A stretch of DNA of 64,000 bases from Erythrocercus mccallii (Eukaryota; Chordata; Aves; Passeriformes; Dicruridae), in contig VZRG01001581.1 in the NCBI GenBank assembly GCA_013397435.1, positions 9,536 through 73,535 on the forward strand, read 5' to 3'. This document shows positions 12,101 through 26,000 of the stretch, piece by piece (position 1 is the first letter of the stretch; each line of letters opens with the position of its first letter). The position numbers were made by a program, and so were the translations under genes. The notes under the pieces were generated by a model, which ran no database searches, was not told where the DNA came from, and worked only from the letters and a program-made list of their open reading frames with translations.

Positions 12101-15100
12101 ACCAGCTCCAGGATGTGCAAGCATCTCCATCCAGAGCTATATCAGAGAATCCAACCTATGGGGCTTCATGTGCCCCCTTCCAGTTCAGTCAAGTTTGAAG
12201 CCTCTGAAGGTTCTACCAAACTCTAGAGGTTTCAGCATGGCTCCTGAGGTTTTAAGGACCCAAGAGCCAATGCCCTCATGAGCATATGTAACACAGCACA
12301 ACAACTGGTGATAACAAACCAGTGGATGAAAAGCATGTTGCTCCTACATTGCATGTGATGAAATTGGTAATGTGTTGATAAAGTCCACCATCCTCCAGGT
12401 AGAAGGTACCATCCTTTAGCTGAGATGCAGTAGCAGCAATTTGGATCCTCCCAGAGGCAATTTGGGATGGTACCAAGCCTCAGGGTGCAGATCACCAGGC
12501 ACCATAAGCTAGTCAGGAGCTCCTGACCTGATGCAGAGAAATGTTCTCCATCATTTCCAAAGGAAACAGCAAAGTCAACACAATCCTACCTACATCCAGG
12601 CTCTGGTGAGTCAGCTCCAGACTGGAAAATCCCATTACCACCCATGGAAACCTGGTCAAACAATGTCCCAGATCACGCAGGGACTGCATGGGAGCCCAGG
12701 CTGCCTCAGCACCTCTGCACTTACTGGCTGTGCCTGCCTGGGTCACGCAGAGGCTTCCCAAAGCTCTTAAATCCACCGAATTCAGTAATGCAACTTCTTG
12801 GCCCAGCCAGGCTTCGAAGAAGAGTGCTCTGCACCACCTACAACCAGGCTGGCTCTGAAACTGGGGTGTTTGGGGCTGCTGCAGAATGCGCCATGGAAAT
12901 ACTGAACATACCATGCAAAGTGCTCTGCATCTCAGCCCTTGCTTGGCTGGAGGTAGAACTCTTCCCAAAGCAAGTATTCCAGGCTTGCATATAAATTAAA
13001 GCTCATAAATCAGTGGAGAAAAAAATCTTCTCTATGGAAATGGCCAGCTTGTTAGAAGGGAGTTAAAGGCTGCAGACGGTTTCAAGGGAGTCTTCCTGGC
13101 TGTCAAGAATGGACGAAGCAGCAGAGTTGTTTGGGTTGGGAGCATGAGTCGGATTTTTCTCCCCTCTTTTGAGGACAATGAAATGTAACAGCTTTCCTTC
13201 CCCTCTGAGCTGCTCCGAGCAGCCTGAGCTGGGAGACAACAGCACAGATACTATCTCTGGAAATCATGAAGTGACTTAAGAATGGCTGAGGAGTTCTGAA
13301 TAACTAAATAAAGCCCTCTGTGTTTTCTTTAGCAAGTAAAGAAAATACCTTTAGCATTTTAGTGTGACTTTTGGGGTCAAGGGGGAATCTCAAGTCCAAA
13401 TACAACAAACTGGTGTGGAAATTATTGCCAAGAGTCTGATAGGCTGGGAGCTTGCCTTAAGCTCAGATGAGAGAGTACCGCTCACAGAAGGCAGGCTGAA
13501 TCTGAGGTTTTGCTCAGATCATGGGAATCTTGGCTTTCCTGGATATGCTTGCTTTTAAAAGATTGAGTTTTAAATCCCTCAGCAGGCCATGGGAAGGGCA
13601 GAGACTGAGCTCCAGTGTTCCCTGGAGAAGGAGAACACCCCGGGAACAGTGGCAGGTCTCATGTCCAGCAGCACTTCCAGGACACCAAGCACAGAGTCAC
13701 TATTCTGCCATCGGCAAAGCTTTCCTGGCACAAAACACATCTTCCCTTTGGAATTCTCAGGTCCACTTCAGAACACCCGAAAATGAAATGCTCCCAAAGT
13801 GTTCACCATGGGACAGCACCAAGAGGCTCCACCCAGTACCCAGTACAGACCGTGGCATCTGTGGCAACCCAGTACGTCCTTGGTTTGAAACCATTCTGCT
13901 TTCACCAGTCTCTTCCCCAAGCAGCAGCTTTCAGATTTCCTTCTGTGTGCCATGATGAGAGCAGCAGTTTTCCCAGCATCAGCTGGGAGTTGGAAACAGT
14001 ATCTAAAGGAGCACATCAGCACTGACTCCAGAGAGATGTGAACTGGGAGGAGCTAACAGGCTCAATAAAGAAGCAGGAAATGAAGAATTCCTATTTTTCA
14101 GTTTCCTGTTTTTTGATGCATTTACTATCAGAATTGCCACCTCCACCCATCCCACTAGAAGTTCTAACCTTTGTTTGGCTTGTGCTGTTAATTCCAGTGC
14201 TATAGTCTGAATAAAATAAATATTAATAATTCTAGCTTCAAATACACATTCAATAGATTTTTGAAGTGGATTCTTTGTTTGCTGAGGTAGTAAATGAATA
14301 CTTACATTAGTACATCCAGCAGAAACATGTCAGACATGGTTCTAGTTTCATTTCCCCCGTCTGTCTTCATCAGCCTGGGTGGAACAACCCTGCTACCATG
14401 AAGAGCAGAACAGCACATCAGAAGTATCACGTTTATTGCTTAAGCTAACAGTGGTACTGCTGGATCAAGAGAGGCTTTTGTTAGCCCAATCCAGCTGGAG
14501 AAAGAGATAAGCTTTCAAGTGCACAAGGGCTTCTTCTGCTTTCCTGGTATCACCACAGTTAGCCTAATAAAAGCCATGATCTCTCTCTTCAAAATGGTCT
14601 TTGTTATTCATGACATTCAGTCAAATGAAAAGAAGATTACAATAAATAGCATGTGGGTTTTTGTCTTATTTTCTTTGGTTTCATTACTGTGTCTGCAAGT
14701 GGGGGGCACCAAGGATTCCCAGAGAATTTCCTGTGCCTTCTTTAGTGTGGAGCCTCATCAGGAGCCCTTCTGCTCCCAGAGTCAGCCAGCATCTGGCACC
14801 CCGTGTCCCAGGGACCATGGCACAGCCTCCTGGGGAAAAGGATCCCCTGCATCTGCCTAGCTCACAGTCATTTCCAGCCACCTCAGGTTTGGCTGCAGCA
14901 GCTCTCCTAAACCCCAACACATCTGCTGGCTTAGAGGCACCACAGCAAAGTAGCCTAACAAACCAAAGCAATTGGTTTTAATAAGAATCTTGGCTTGTTT
15001 TGACAATGCACTGAATCTTCATGTTGGCACCATGAATGTTTTTTTAGGAAAATGTATGCATCTTTGCAGCACTCAGCAGCTAAATCCCCTCTTCTCTTCA

Positions 15101-18100
15101 TGGAAAGGGTTTCCTGGCTATCCGCTTTCTAATGGATTCCAAGTCCCTTGCAGCTGTTTGTTGTCTGGGCTGGAAATACCTCCACGTGGAGCTCGGTGTG
15201 CCCGTCATGTGCCATGTGCAGGCAGGGACCCCGTGCCCCCCATGCTTTCCAAGGTGCTCCCAAAGTGTGCAGGGGCATGGAGGGATCCCTGTGCTCCTGC
15301 CCCTGTGGAGCAGAGGTGTTTGCCATGGCTGGGGAGGGGCTGTCTCCTGCTCCCAGCCCCGTTACAGGCAGTAGCAAAACTCCTGGAGTTCAAAGGCATT
15401 TCATGCTCACTGAGCGTTTTTCAGCAAGAAATCTGAGATTAAATAAACTTGAATCCTCTCTGAGGAGAAAACAGAAGATGGAGGGCGAGGAGCTGGCTCT
15501 CAGCTGCACAGCACAATCCTGGTGTACCTTGGAAAACTCCCAGGTGGAGGTGCACCTCAAACCCACATCTGGCCATGTTTCCCTGCGGGGCCAGATTTGT
15601 GCCTGTTGGCAACGCTGTGGATTTCAATGTGCTCATGCCACAGCTGCCAGCCTGCTGCACACCCCAAAGTCACCTGAGATGCTTTCTAGCCTTTTGTCCC
15701 AGGGGATTACTGAGGATGGGATTTACAGTGGGTTAACATATTTTCTCTATTTTCATCCATAAAGGTGACGAGTTAGCTTGCCACCAACAAAAATATCTGG
15801 GTTTCAGTGAGTACAGGCACGAGACCCTGCCTCTCTGGAAAGAGCTGAACTGCTCACTAGCAGAAGGCCACATTTTCCCCTTGTACTAAAGAAATAGGGC
15901 CCTGAGCACATCAGCAGCTGTGGACTGAAAGGTGGCTGTGAACACTAATCATCCAGGACTCAGAGAACACAAAAAATCTGGTGTTTGATGTTTTCTCCCT
16001 CCCTAACAATTCTGCCTCTGTGGGAAAAAGAAAATATTTGGGTCACACAGCTGACTGAAATGTCATTCCCACAGATGAGGGCTGATTGTGCAGTCTCAGT
16101 GATGGAACAAGCTGGAAATGCCTGTCCTGGGCACTGTCCCCACCTGAGCTCCAGACAGCAGCTTAGTGCAGGTGAGCTGGGAGGTTTTATTCTGCAGGCA
16201 AGACTATTCCCCAGAGCTAGGGTAAGACGTGTGCTCAGCTTCCAGGCTGGGATTCACCATCACCAGGCTCCAAAAGGTGCTGATGTGCAGATGTGCAGAT
16301 GTGTCCACTGGGCATGGAGACCCAGTGTGCTTCACAGCCTAACCCCGCTGACTTTCTGAGACAGACATATAACCCCACTGAGGATCAGGGCCCAGTGTGG
16401 TTTGGAAAATCCTGCTAGATACCATTCCTCATCTTTAGGTGACTAAATACTTCTGAAATCCCATCCCAAACACCCTCAGAGACCTTGGATAGTCTACACA
16501 TAAAGTCTTTCCCGCGTTGCCCAGTTGAAAGTCTGGCTTTGCTGGAAGAACTTTCCAGGTCAGGTCTGACTTAGGCCTGTCCTTGAAAAAGCCATGGAAC
16601 CCTCAAGCTGAGAACACTGCAGCGCAATTAGCACATCTTCTCTGCTGTAGACAAGATGAGTCCAGGACAGATCTGAAAGCTTGAGAGACAGACAGACATA
16701 CAAGAGTGTTATGTCCTCTGTCTGAGAGTTGAATTCCAGGGAGGGTGGAAACAGCAATGTAGGACAGCTGTGAGTTTGCTTAGTATTAATATCAAATATA
16801 ATGGTAATTCAAAACAGAGTCTTTTGGTACAGATCTGAACTGCATGAGCCAAGTTATGAAATGATATTAGCAGCTGGATCTGAAGAGCAGCTGAGACTAA
16901 GCTGGCCAGCAATTGCCATATGTCTCATCTGCAGAGAATATTTAAATAACTAAACACAATGAGTTAATGAATACATGAAATGACTTTGCAAGTTAAGCAC
17001 CTAGTCGTGTGGCAGGTTGTCAGAACAATCACATCCAGGGGAAAGCCTGAAAGGGAAAAATGTATATGGCACAATGCTGGATATTTTTTGAGTATTCAAT
17101 TGACTGAACAGCATAACCCAGAATGGTGAACATTTATGACGATCCTTATCTGCTGGCAGGTGAGAGGATCCTGTTGCCATTGCCAAAGCCTTAACTCATC
17201 TTGGAACCATAAGCTGAAACCTTTTAAAGACCTTCTTGCTACATCCCTGTGTAGGCAGAAGGGGCTATCATTTTAACAGCATCAAAGGTATAGAAAGTCA
17301 TACTGCTTTCCAGTAATTCCCTGATAACACCTAAAGGGTGAAACAAACCTGCTGGTGGTCTAGTCTGAATGGGAGGAACAAAAAAATGCTAAACACTGAT
17401 TCTGGGAAAGAAGCTATTCCTTAAAAGCAAGCCAGACAGGTCCAGTGTCCTGAATTCCTCTTAATTTCTGCATGTATCTGAATGTCTCCAGCAAGGGCTT
17501 AACCTTCAGGTTAAGGTTTTCAGGATTTGACCCAAGGGAAGCTCTTGAGGAACCACCAGAGTTCAGGGGTTTTATTAAGAAATCTTTGCCCCTTGAACAG
17601 CAGATTGAGGGCTTGAGCATGAGGTCAATGGCATCCAGTTGCTCCACATCCACAGCTCCCAAACGCATCCAACACCCTGAGCAGTTCCCTCTAACTCTGA
17701 ATCACATTCTTTTATTGACAGAGGAGGCAGAATATTAATTGCATACCAAAGACATTTTTGCACTGAATTTTTTTGTAATCTCAGCATCTCCCTAGAAGAT
17801 GTCAACAATTTGATTCTAATAAGCTCTGGCAGTGCATGGTACCATCAGTTTATCAGCCTCAGCTTTTTTGCTTCAGATGGTACAAAATGTTACTGAAAAT
17901 TAACACTACTATTAACAATAGGTGCTCAAAGTGATACTTGCAGTCATTTTAGAAAAGTGCAAAGCCCAGGTTTATTTGTCTCTCTAATCTAGATTGCATA
18001 ACACTGTTTTAGTTTAGAACAGGACCTTGCTTCAGTTCTTGCTTGGGTGAGTTCAAACGGGACTATCTCAAAGATGCACAAGTGGAATTCTCCTGACTTC

Positions 18101-21100
18101 CTGATTTTTGTTCACTCTCCTTTTATGCAGGATAGGATAAACTGGACCATTCAGTAGAATCAAAATGCATACATTTCCTGGGGTTTATTTCCAACAGGTG
18201 TAAAATCCCTGTTTTAACATAAAGCAGCAGTGCCTCTCTCCAGCAAATCTTCCACCAAAGAGAAAGGTTTACTCCATGAGGGCAAAGAGCTGTGTCAAGA
18301 CCTGATACATGAAAGCAGGTCTCACCAGCTATCAGTGTCACTTTTTCCTTGCGTCTTGTGAATAATTCATGAACAAAGTCAAATTTTATAGAGGCTGGTT
18401 GTGATGGGTAGCAGATTAAATGGTTGTGATGCTTGGAGGACAAGTGCTTTAGGATTCAGTCTGACTGGCAGAAGCTGCACAAATAAGTTCAGTTGCCATC
18501 CCATCATCCTTTCCCCATTTTGCTCCCTCGTGGGCAGCTGCACATCTGCCAGGCAGGGGAGGCAGAGGAGCTCTGCACCATGGGGCTGTGCTTGGGTTCA
18601 CTACACCTTCCCACCTCTCTTAGCCCTGAGACAGTAACATGAAGGCTCCATACACCCAACAGCAGCCCTCAAAGGTAACGTGCACTTTCACAGCCTGGTT
18701 TGAAGTTGCAAAGCATATTGAGGGAGTTACTTAATGACACAAAGAGGTATAAAATATATGCAAGTGCATGAAACAGAGGAGTGAAATGGCTCAAACCAAC
18801 CAGACAGAGCAGTCAGCCCAAGAGCACAAACACAGAAATATGATGGGTATGAAATCATTGGGAACCAATCAGTAAGCTCCAACTTCTAAAGCAATTTCAT
18901 AATTGAGTAATGGGACACAGCAGGGTCTGAACTATTGTGTATTATAATCTGAATGGAATGCTGTGAGAAGGCTAGAGCAATCTGATCGCACCCGAGCCCT
19001 CGCTCACCAGAAATGCCTTTGACATATTTCCTTAAAGCACAGCAATGAGAGGAGAGTAACTGCTTGTTAATGACACCCTGATGGGCTGTCTGCAGCACTG
19101 AAACTGAGATAGCATAGATTGGAAAGCAAGTGCCTCTCCTTGGCTGGAGTTAACACAGCAGCCCCCACGGACTGCCCACCCACTGCAGCCCTAATCGCTG
19201 GCATGCCTGTGCAATCACTAGTTTCACTTCACTACATATTTCCTCCCCCAGAACCTTGCTTATAAAACAAGAAGCACTAATAATCTGAGATGATCCCACG
19301 CCAGCCTCCTGTCATGGCACAGTGCTCCTGCTCCATGCTGGCCAATCCGTGGCTATCTGCACAGCTACATAGGCTGGGCTCTGTTCCTTGCCCATTTTTC
19401 AATCCCTCCTTGGATATGTGTGCCCCGACTCCAGCAAGAAAGTATCACCTCTTTCCAGTTTAAAAGACATCACCCATTCTACTTCCTCTTCATCCCTTCT
19501 CTGTGCTCTAGTTGCAGACAAGCCTGGAAGGAGACAAAATATGAGCTCTGCAAGAGTTTGACAGTGGTGCAGTAGGGATGGGTTTGGGTCTGGATCCCAG
19601 GAGGTGCTGTGGGAAGCAGGGCAAACTCTCAGCCTGCTGTTAGGCAAAGGCTGGAACATATCTCTCTTCTTCAGATCTCGTTCATAGATGTGCTCCACTG
19701 TGGACAGGGCTGTTCTGGGGCAGCAGACCTTGTCCTTCTACCTGTGCTCCAGGCCAGCTGGGACCACAGTGTGCAGAAGGAGAGGGTGCAGCTTTCTGGG
19801 GAGCAAGGGACAGGCTTTGCTGGAGAAAGCGGAGTGGGTGCAGCAGCTGTGGCAGAGTTTGCACCATGAGGGCAAACTGGGAGACTCCTGAAAGAGTCAG
19901 GAAGTGTGACTGTGGTGGGGACCAGACTCACAGCCAAGCCTCCGAGGTGACACAAAGATTAGAAGACTGAAGAGATCTGTGCAACTCATTGAACTGGCCA
20001 GTGAATCTTCTTGGATTGCAAGAGACCCCCTTTTCTCCCTCAGAGAGCAGTTTGTCCTTTTGGTACTTACTCACTTTCAAGAAGCCACCTTGAGCACTCA
20101 TGTTCTCGTTCAGCATTTCCACGCTTTAAGAAGACATCAAATGTTGCTGCAGTTGGGTTGTGGGCTCCAAGGAGCCTGACGTGCTCCATCAGCCAAAGCC
20201 TCAGCAGGCAAAGAACAGGGAATGAGAGGGATTTTCAGAATTGAAGCGCTCCTGGGGACAGCTGAAGAAATTCAGAACCAGATTACATAACCACGTTACA
20301 GAACCAGATTTTCATGGGTGTCTGAAGATACAAGAAAGCTCCAGCTGGGAGTTCATAAATGGGTTTCTAGGCCTGGAAACCAATGGCAGTACCACAGGAC
20401 TGGATGTCTCAGGAGCTCCACTCCTCGCACCTCACAGTCACAGGTGGCACCTGTGGCCCACCCAGACCTGTGGTGGCTCTGGGGGAGAGATGGGCAGCTG
20501 GGTATTGCCAGGGCTTTGGAGTCAGGAACAGAGCCAGCAATGAGAGCTGGAGTGGGCAAACCAACACAAGACAATGAAAAGAAAGTGGGAGTTGGGCTTG
20601 GAAACTGGAAAGGCACTTTCAGAAAATTCATTCCACATAATTCTAGCCCTTTAAATACCAGGCTGGCTTGTCTCCTCTGCCCAAGAAGCTATTTTCAAAA
20701 ACCTGTTAAAAATACCTTGATAAATTCTGAGCTTACAAGGATGCTGCCGAAAGCTCAGTCAGGCTTTTTGTCAGAGGAGTTACTGTACAGGTGGGTTCCC
20801 TGAATTGACAAATGTTGAGCCAATATTGAAGAGTCTCAGCAAGCATGATGAAAAGCTATAGCCAGGTGCAAACATGGAGAAACCTATTCTGGAGTATTCC
20901 CGTCCCTTTCAGATAAGGAGGTCCTCTCCATGGACCTTCCAGGGCCTGGCAGTGCCAGCAGGAAAGCTCCCTGGATTTTAGAGGGGTTTAATCAGGCCCA
21001 TGAGCTGTGTGCATGCATGCAAGACAGCCTGGGCTTGGACTATCAAACACTAACAACAAACTACTCACTAATAAGCTCCAGACCAAGATTTCCTTTCTTT

Positions 21101-22599
21101 TCAGAGATTATTTTTTTAAAAACCTTCCAAAAATCAAGTTTATCAAAGAAAAATCCAACCTTTTCACATAGACAACTCACATATGGGAATAAAAGCAGCA
21201 TTGCTATTTAGATTATTCATTACAAATTACCCACCTATTTCTTGCTACCAGTGGTGCTTTTTGCATACCTGGAGCTGTGGAAAAGTTAGGGTCACCTCAG
21301 AGAGAAGGGAAGGGTAACTAAAAGCAGCCCTTGGGTATCGAGCCAGATGAGGCTGATTGTGGGGTCTCCTGACCTGGCATTTGTCATATGTATCAAAATC
21401 TCCTTTTTAGCCCAACAGTTGTTTGTCTGCCTAACGCTAACCTTCAATCCCCATCAAAAAACAATCAGGAGAAGTTATCCAAGATGTTCCCAGCAAATCA
21501 GCAGAAAAATTGAAAAAAAAAAAAAGCACCTGTTTATTGAGAGCTTCCTAAGGGTCAGCAGAAGTAAACAACAGAATTTCACTGCAAACCAGAGCTTTGT
21601 TCTGTGCGAGTGGTGTCCCCACATGTGCTGGGATGCCTTTGTTCCCTGTTCATGTGCAAGGGCTGTGACTGGCAGGTAAGAGATTTCATCTCCCCCTCTG
21701 CAGGTACTGATCCCCTGTGTTCCACCCCATAGTGTGGCCAAGCTCCAGCACAAACACACCCTGACCTCCTTGGGCTCACAGCACCCCAGAGCGTTAGGGT
21801 TCACAAATGAACACGGCTCATGTCATTGCAGAGTTGTATTCTACCTTCTTCAGGCATTCAAAAAAGGTCTTCTCTCCTGCCATGAATCTATCACACATCT
21901 TCCAGCTGTGAAAATCTTCAGACAAATCCTCCTGTCATGCAATAGTCCAAATGCACAACACTTGAGGAAACCACAGAGTGGGAGGATGTCCTGCATATGT
22001 TGTCTTCCTACATTTTCCCAGTATAGCCATGGCCAGACTGGACCATGCACGTGGGTACCTGTGGCAGCTGCAGCTCCTCAGGTTGGGCTGAGTCTGGCTG
22101 AGTTTTCCACCTGGAGACAAAGCAGCACATGGTTATGTACCCAAAAACTGGACACACATTTTTCTGACTGATGGCTCTTCTTAAGTGTTACATTATTTTT
22201 ATTTTTTAGCACTTCAGGTATATATAATTTGACTAGTTTACAAGGAATTACTGGAAGTGAAGCAGTTGTGGAATTGAGCATGTTTGTTCCCTCTCACTCT
22301 GAAGCTGACCATAGAACAAAATGGGCTTTCAGTCTTAGCAGATAGTTAAGATCCATGTGCCATGGATGCACATGTGTTATGGATTAACACAGTTTGGTTT
22401 TTGGTTGAAGAAAATACGGAATATTTTCAGAATGTTGTCAGAACCCTTAAATTTCTTTAGAAAGGACACAGACCTATCAGGAGCCAGTTCTTGGCTGTTG
22501 GCATGGGGTTTGACCACTGAGAAAACAGAATGCGACTTTTGGCAATACCCATATAAAGCTGAGCCTGTGTTGGCATTTCCCTCCTTTCTCCCAGTGAGC
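9141..22599. other. Gene-free flank
   Basis: About 13.5 kb with no recognised exon. It includes a small tandem array at 10,610-10,656, a purine-rich GC stretch near 10,980-11,165 and an A run at about 21,512-21,524. The longest open frame (15,148-15,762, plus) has low-information composition, no domain and overlaps several other open frames, so I do not call it a gene. Confidence 0.6.
10610..10656. repeat. Short tandem repeat, three units of 15-16 bp
   Basis: TGCAGCACAGTAAGGG occurs twice exactly (10,610-10,625 and 10,626-10,641), followed by a 15-base copy TGCAACACAGAAGGG. Immediately upstream (about 10,565-10,602) a second degenerate run of CCAGTAACA-like words occurs, so the locus has gone through repeated slippage. 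Confidence 0.85.
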
Positions 22600-23000
22600 C
22601 ACCAGGTAACATCGTGCGGCAGCCGGGATGGGCCAGGCCAGGCCCCGCTGGGCCTCCAGGAACCGCTGGCCCCAAGGGGGAGCGGCCCGGCCGGCTGAGC
22701 CTTTTTCCCCGGCTGCCGGCGGGGCAGAGGGGAGGAAAAGCACCCCAAGCAGCTGCTTGCTCCCCGGCCAGGGCAGGGAGGAGATGTTCCCTCCCCCCTT
22801 CCCGGGCCCCTGGGAGCACCCCCGAGTTGAGCCACCCCAGACTGAGACCGAGAGGTGGCAGGGGAAAGGCATCCATCAGTCTAATTAACTACCGAGATCC
22901 TGGCTGCCGTTTCTGGGCCTTCCCCCACCGGCATGGCTTTGAGATCTTTGCGGCTCCCGCCGGCAGGGACAGCGCAGGCGTGCGCGAGCTTTAACTCTTT
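22600..23000. promoter_or_regulatory. CpG island-like block, orphan
   Basis: This is the most GC- and CpG-rich stretch of the left flank. CpGs run almost continuously from ATCGTGCGGCAGCC at about 22,611 to CAGGCGTGCGCGAGC at about 22,975. Open frames cross it on both strands, as expected from GC-rich DNA lacking stop codons, but none has a recognisable protein. A TCTAATTAACT homeodomain-type word lies at about 22,880. It may be the promoter of a noncoding RNA or a developmental enhancer. Nothing in the sequence fixes its direction. Confidence 0.5.
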
Positions 23001-23004
23001 CCTG

Positions 23005-23015
23005 CCAGCAGATGG
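23005..23015 (+). promoter_or_regulatory. CTCF-core-like motif
   Basis: CCAGCAGATGG fits the core CCASYAGRKGG of the vertebrate CTCF consensus at all eleven positions. The following base is A where the extended consensus prefers C. It sits at the right edge of the CpG-rich block. A match this short also occurs by chance in a 64 kb window, so occupancy is unproven. Confidence 0.3.
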
Positions 23016-26000
23016 AACTCCCAGGGCACTGGCCCTTCCCGGAGTGAGAACAGACAAAGTGATTGAACCATAAAGAGACATAGCATGAAACTGAAGTCAG
23101 TGAAGAGGGAGTGAAAAGACTATTTGGCGCAAAGGAGGAGGAGTGGCCTAATTTGGCTGGACATTTGTAGAAAACTATGGAGAATGGACTATTTTTCCTG
23201 TAACATATGGATGCTGTTTGGGGGGGATGTAAGGTTCTAGTTAAAAGTGATATGAAGCTCTTTGCTCCTAAGGAAAATGAGATTTTTAGTTTTTGAGATG
23301 AAGATGATTTTGAAAATAGAAGAAGAGAATCTTTGTTTTGTGCTAGAGGAGGCATCCTTAAACAGTACCCCTAATCAGCAGATACAGCCAATATACAGTG
23401 TTGGGAAAAACTGCTAATGGGATGGACTTCATAAGGCAGGTGCCTGGGCGGCTGCCTTTGTGAATGTTAACACCCACCAGAGAACTGTTCTGTGTTGTCA
23501 GTGGGAATTCTCTATGGAAATTCTGAGACTCCTTTCCTAATGGAACAAATGAAAGATTATTTTTAAATGGTAAAACTGACTGAAATTACAGGTTTTGTCT
23601 TTTTATGTTGTGTGTGGGAAAGTGGACACTTCTGGGGGGAGAGAAGGATGTTTTGAAAGTTTCATTTTTTTTTCCTTATTTTCATTCTTTTAGTGTGTGT
23701 GTGGATAAACTGTTTGTAATTTTAAGGTAAGTCTGTCTTGCCTTTTGTTTTCTCCTAGTCATATCTAAAAATAGCAAACACTGAAACTATCACATAATTG
23801 ATGCATTGGCCAGGAAAGGTAAAAAATGGTGAACGTGGAACCATTACATAATTTGCTGTTTCTGCCTGGTTTCGAACCAAAACCATTGCAACATGAAATC
23901 ACCTTAGAGGAGATCAAGTGTCAGTTTGAACCAGCAGTTCCTCAGATCTGATGCTCTCGTTTGGCAAAGGCCCGTCCAGCAGAAGACAACGAGCACATAT
24001 TCCAGGAGGTCTGTTCCAGAGAACAGCTCCTCTCACTATCTTTCTCCTGCTTCCACATCTTACATCTGCTCTGAATTTAGAGGCTGATTTAGGACCTGAC
24101 TCTGACTCCTGGCAAAGACATCCTTACTTGTCAGTCTCTGCAATGGCTGCTGCGAGAAGCCTTGATAACAACTTGGGTTGTGTCCACTCTCCAGAGCCAG
24201 TGCCTGATGCGGGGCCATCTGGACACCCCTGAGGTGCCAAACACTGTCATTCTTGTCCAGCCCAGCTTCCTACTCCAGGCAAATGGTATTTGATGAGTGG
24301 CTGCTCAAGCGCTGGGGGTTTGACCCTCACGTGTCTCCAGCCCTCCCCAGCAGTGACATGGTCTGCTCATCAGCTGTTGACTCAGTTTGCAATAGAGCCA
24401 GCTATAATAGAGCCAGAGTGATTTCTCATCCAGTAAAGTCTATTTAAAAATCAAAATATTTTTCGGCAGTTTGTCAATTTCAATGAAATTTTACACCAGG
24501 AGAATGTCAAAACACGGTGTTTCATCACCGCCACGCTGGTTCTTCTCAATAGCTTTGATGTGCTTCATTTCATTCTGGTCTTTTTGCTTCCACTGCTGTA
24601 CATAGCTGAATATTGACTCAAACCTTCTAGAGATTTTAGATTTTCCACTGCCTAATGTCTTAGTTTTTCCTGATTTTGTATAATAGGAGTAAGAACAAAT
24701 CATTTAAATAAGGCTTTCTTTTCTGAACGGTTCCTAAATTTACATTTAGTGGAAAACTTCCAAATTTCACCTTTTTATCTTGATTCAATAACAAAAGGAA
24801 CTGGGGAGTATCAGAGCTTCTCCTACAGTGGAAATTCCACCTTCTGAGCAGCTCACATTAACATCCAGCCTGACCCAGCTGCAGCCCTTGGGTCTGTAGG
24901 AAGGTCCAGGGTAGATCCTCTTTCCAAGCCCAGCAACAGCCAGAGAACACAACTAGCAAATCAGGCCTTTGTGAATCATCACGGATCTGATGGAGCCTGT
25001 CCTCCGTGCAAGGAAAATGTACCTCAGCAACAGAAATAAGATCTTAAATCAAATCAGACACAGCTTGAAATATTTATCTACTGTTCTGGGAAGAGGGATT
25101 GTAGTGGAACAAATCCTCAGAGTTATTTCACTCCTAAGATGGGAAGAAGAAAAGAAAATCTGAACGCAGTTTGACCAGAAATGGGGGAGATGACACATGA
25201 ATGTGTAGAAACTCTGGCCACTGAAGTAATAACACCACATGACACTGAACAGGCAACCTCCCCACAGGCTGAGAAGCTAGAACCCACATGAGATATCTCC
25301 AAAAGCAGAGGAAATACATGCTGGTGTAAGTCACAACACAAGTGCTTGTGAAACATGAACCGCTCAGTGCAGAACATGAGATCAGAGTGAGATTCAGCCA
25401 CTCCTCTCTTCCAGAGCAGCACTCTTGGGACAGAGATGCGCCATTGTTTCTGAAGGTGCCCTATGACTGCTGGAGCTCATCTGCCACCTACCTGAACACT
25501 GTTTCAGATGCTGCAGCTCCTCGCTGTGTGTTTGGTGATAACCTGCAGGCCGGAAGCAGAGGGTGGATGACCATAAAGGCTGTGGCACCATGAGGTGACA
25601 GTCATCTGCAGAAAGACAGAGGAGCTGGCAGGATGAGATGTGATCCAAACCAATGGTTCCACATTTCTCTAGAGGACCCATACCAGCCAAATCCAGTAGC
25701 ACCTAGGGGAATGTTTGCCTTTGAAAAGGCTTCAATCCTGTTCCAGGGGTGGTTTCTAAGATCACCCAGAAAATTTCTTCACCTCAGCAAGGCAAACCAA
25801 GGGATCCAGTCCTAGGAGATTAAGAACCTGGCCTGTAAGACAGTTTAAAAGATCAGCTAGTTCCAGGTTGATCTTGACCAAATTGTTCCAGTTCCCTCAG
25901 CCTTTGCTCCTACACCCACCAGCATTCTGTTGCACCTAAGCTGGCTACAGCCTCCCATTCAAGAGGAATGTGTCCAGTCTTTGACCTGCTCTTCTCTCCA

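Noticed and set aside
15148..15762. 204-residue plus-strand open frame
   Set aside because: Cys/Ser-rich chance frame with no known domain and overlapping frames on both strands.
24491..24703. Minus-strand open frame rich in Lys, Gln and Ser
   Set aside because: Its composition looks somewhat protein-like, but I recognise no family and see no splice sites or partner exons.
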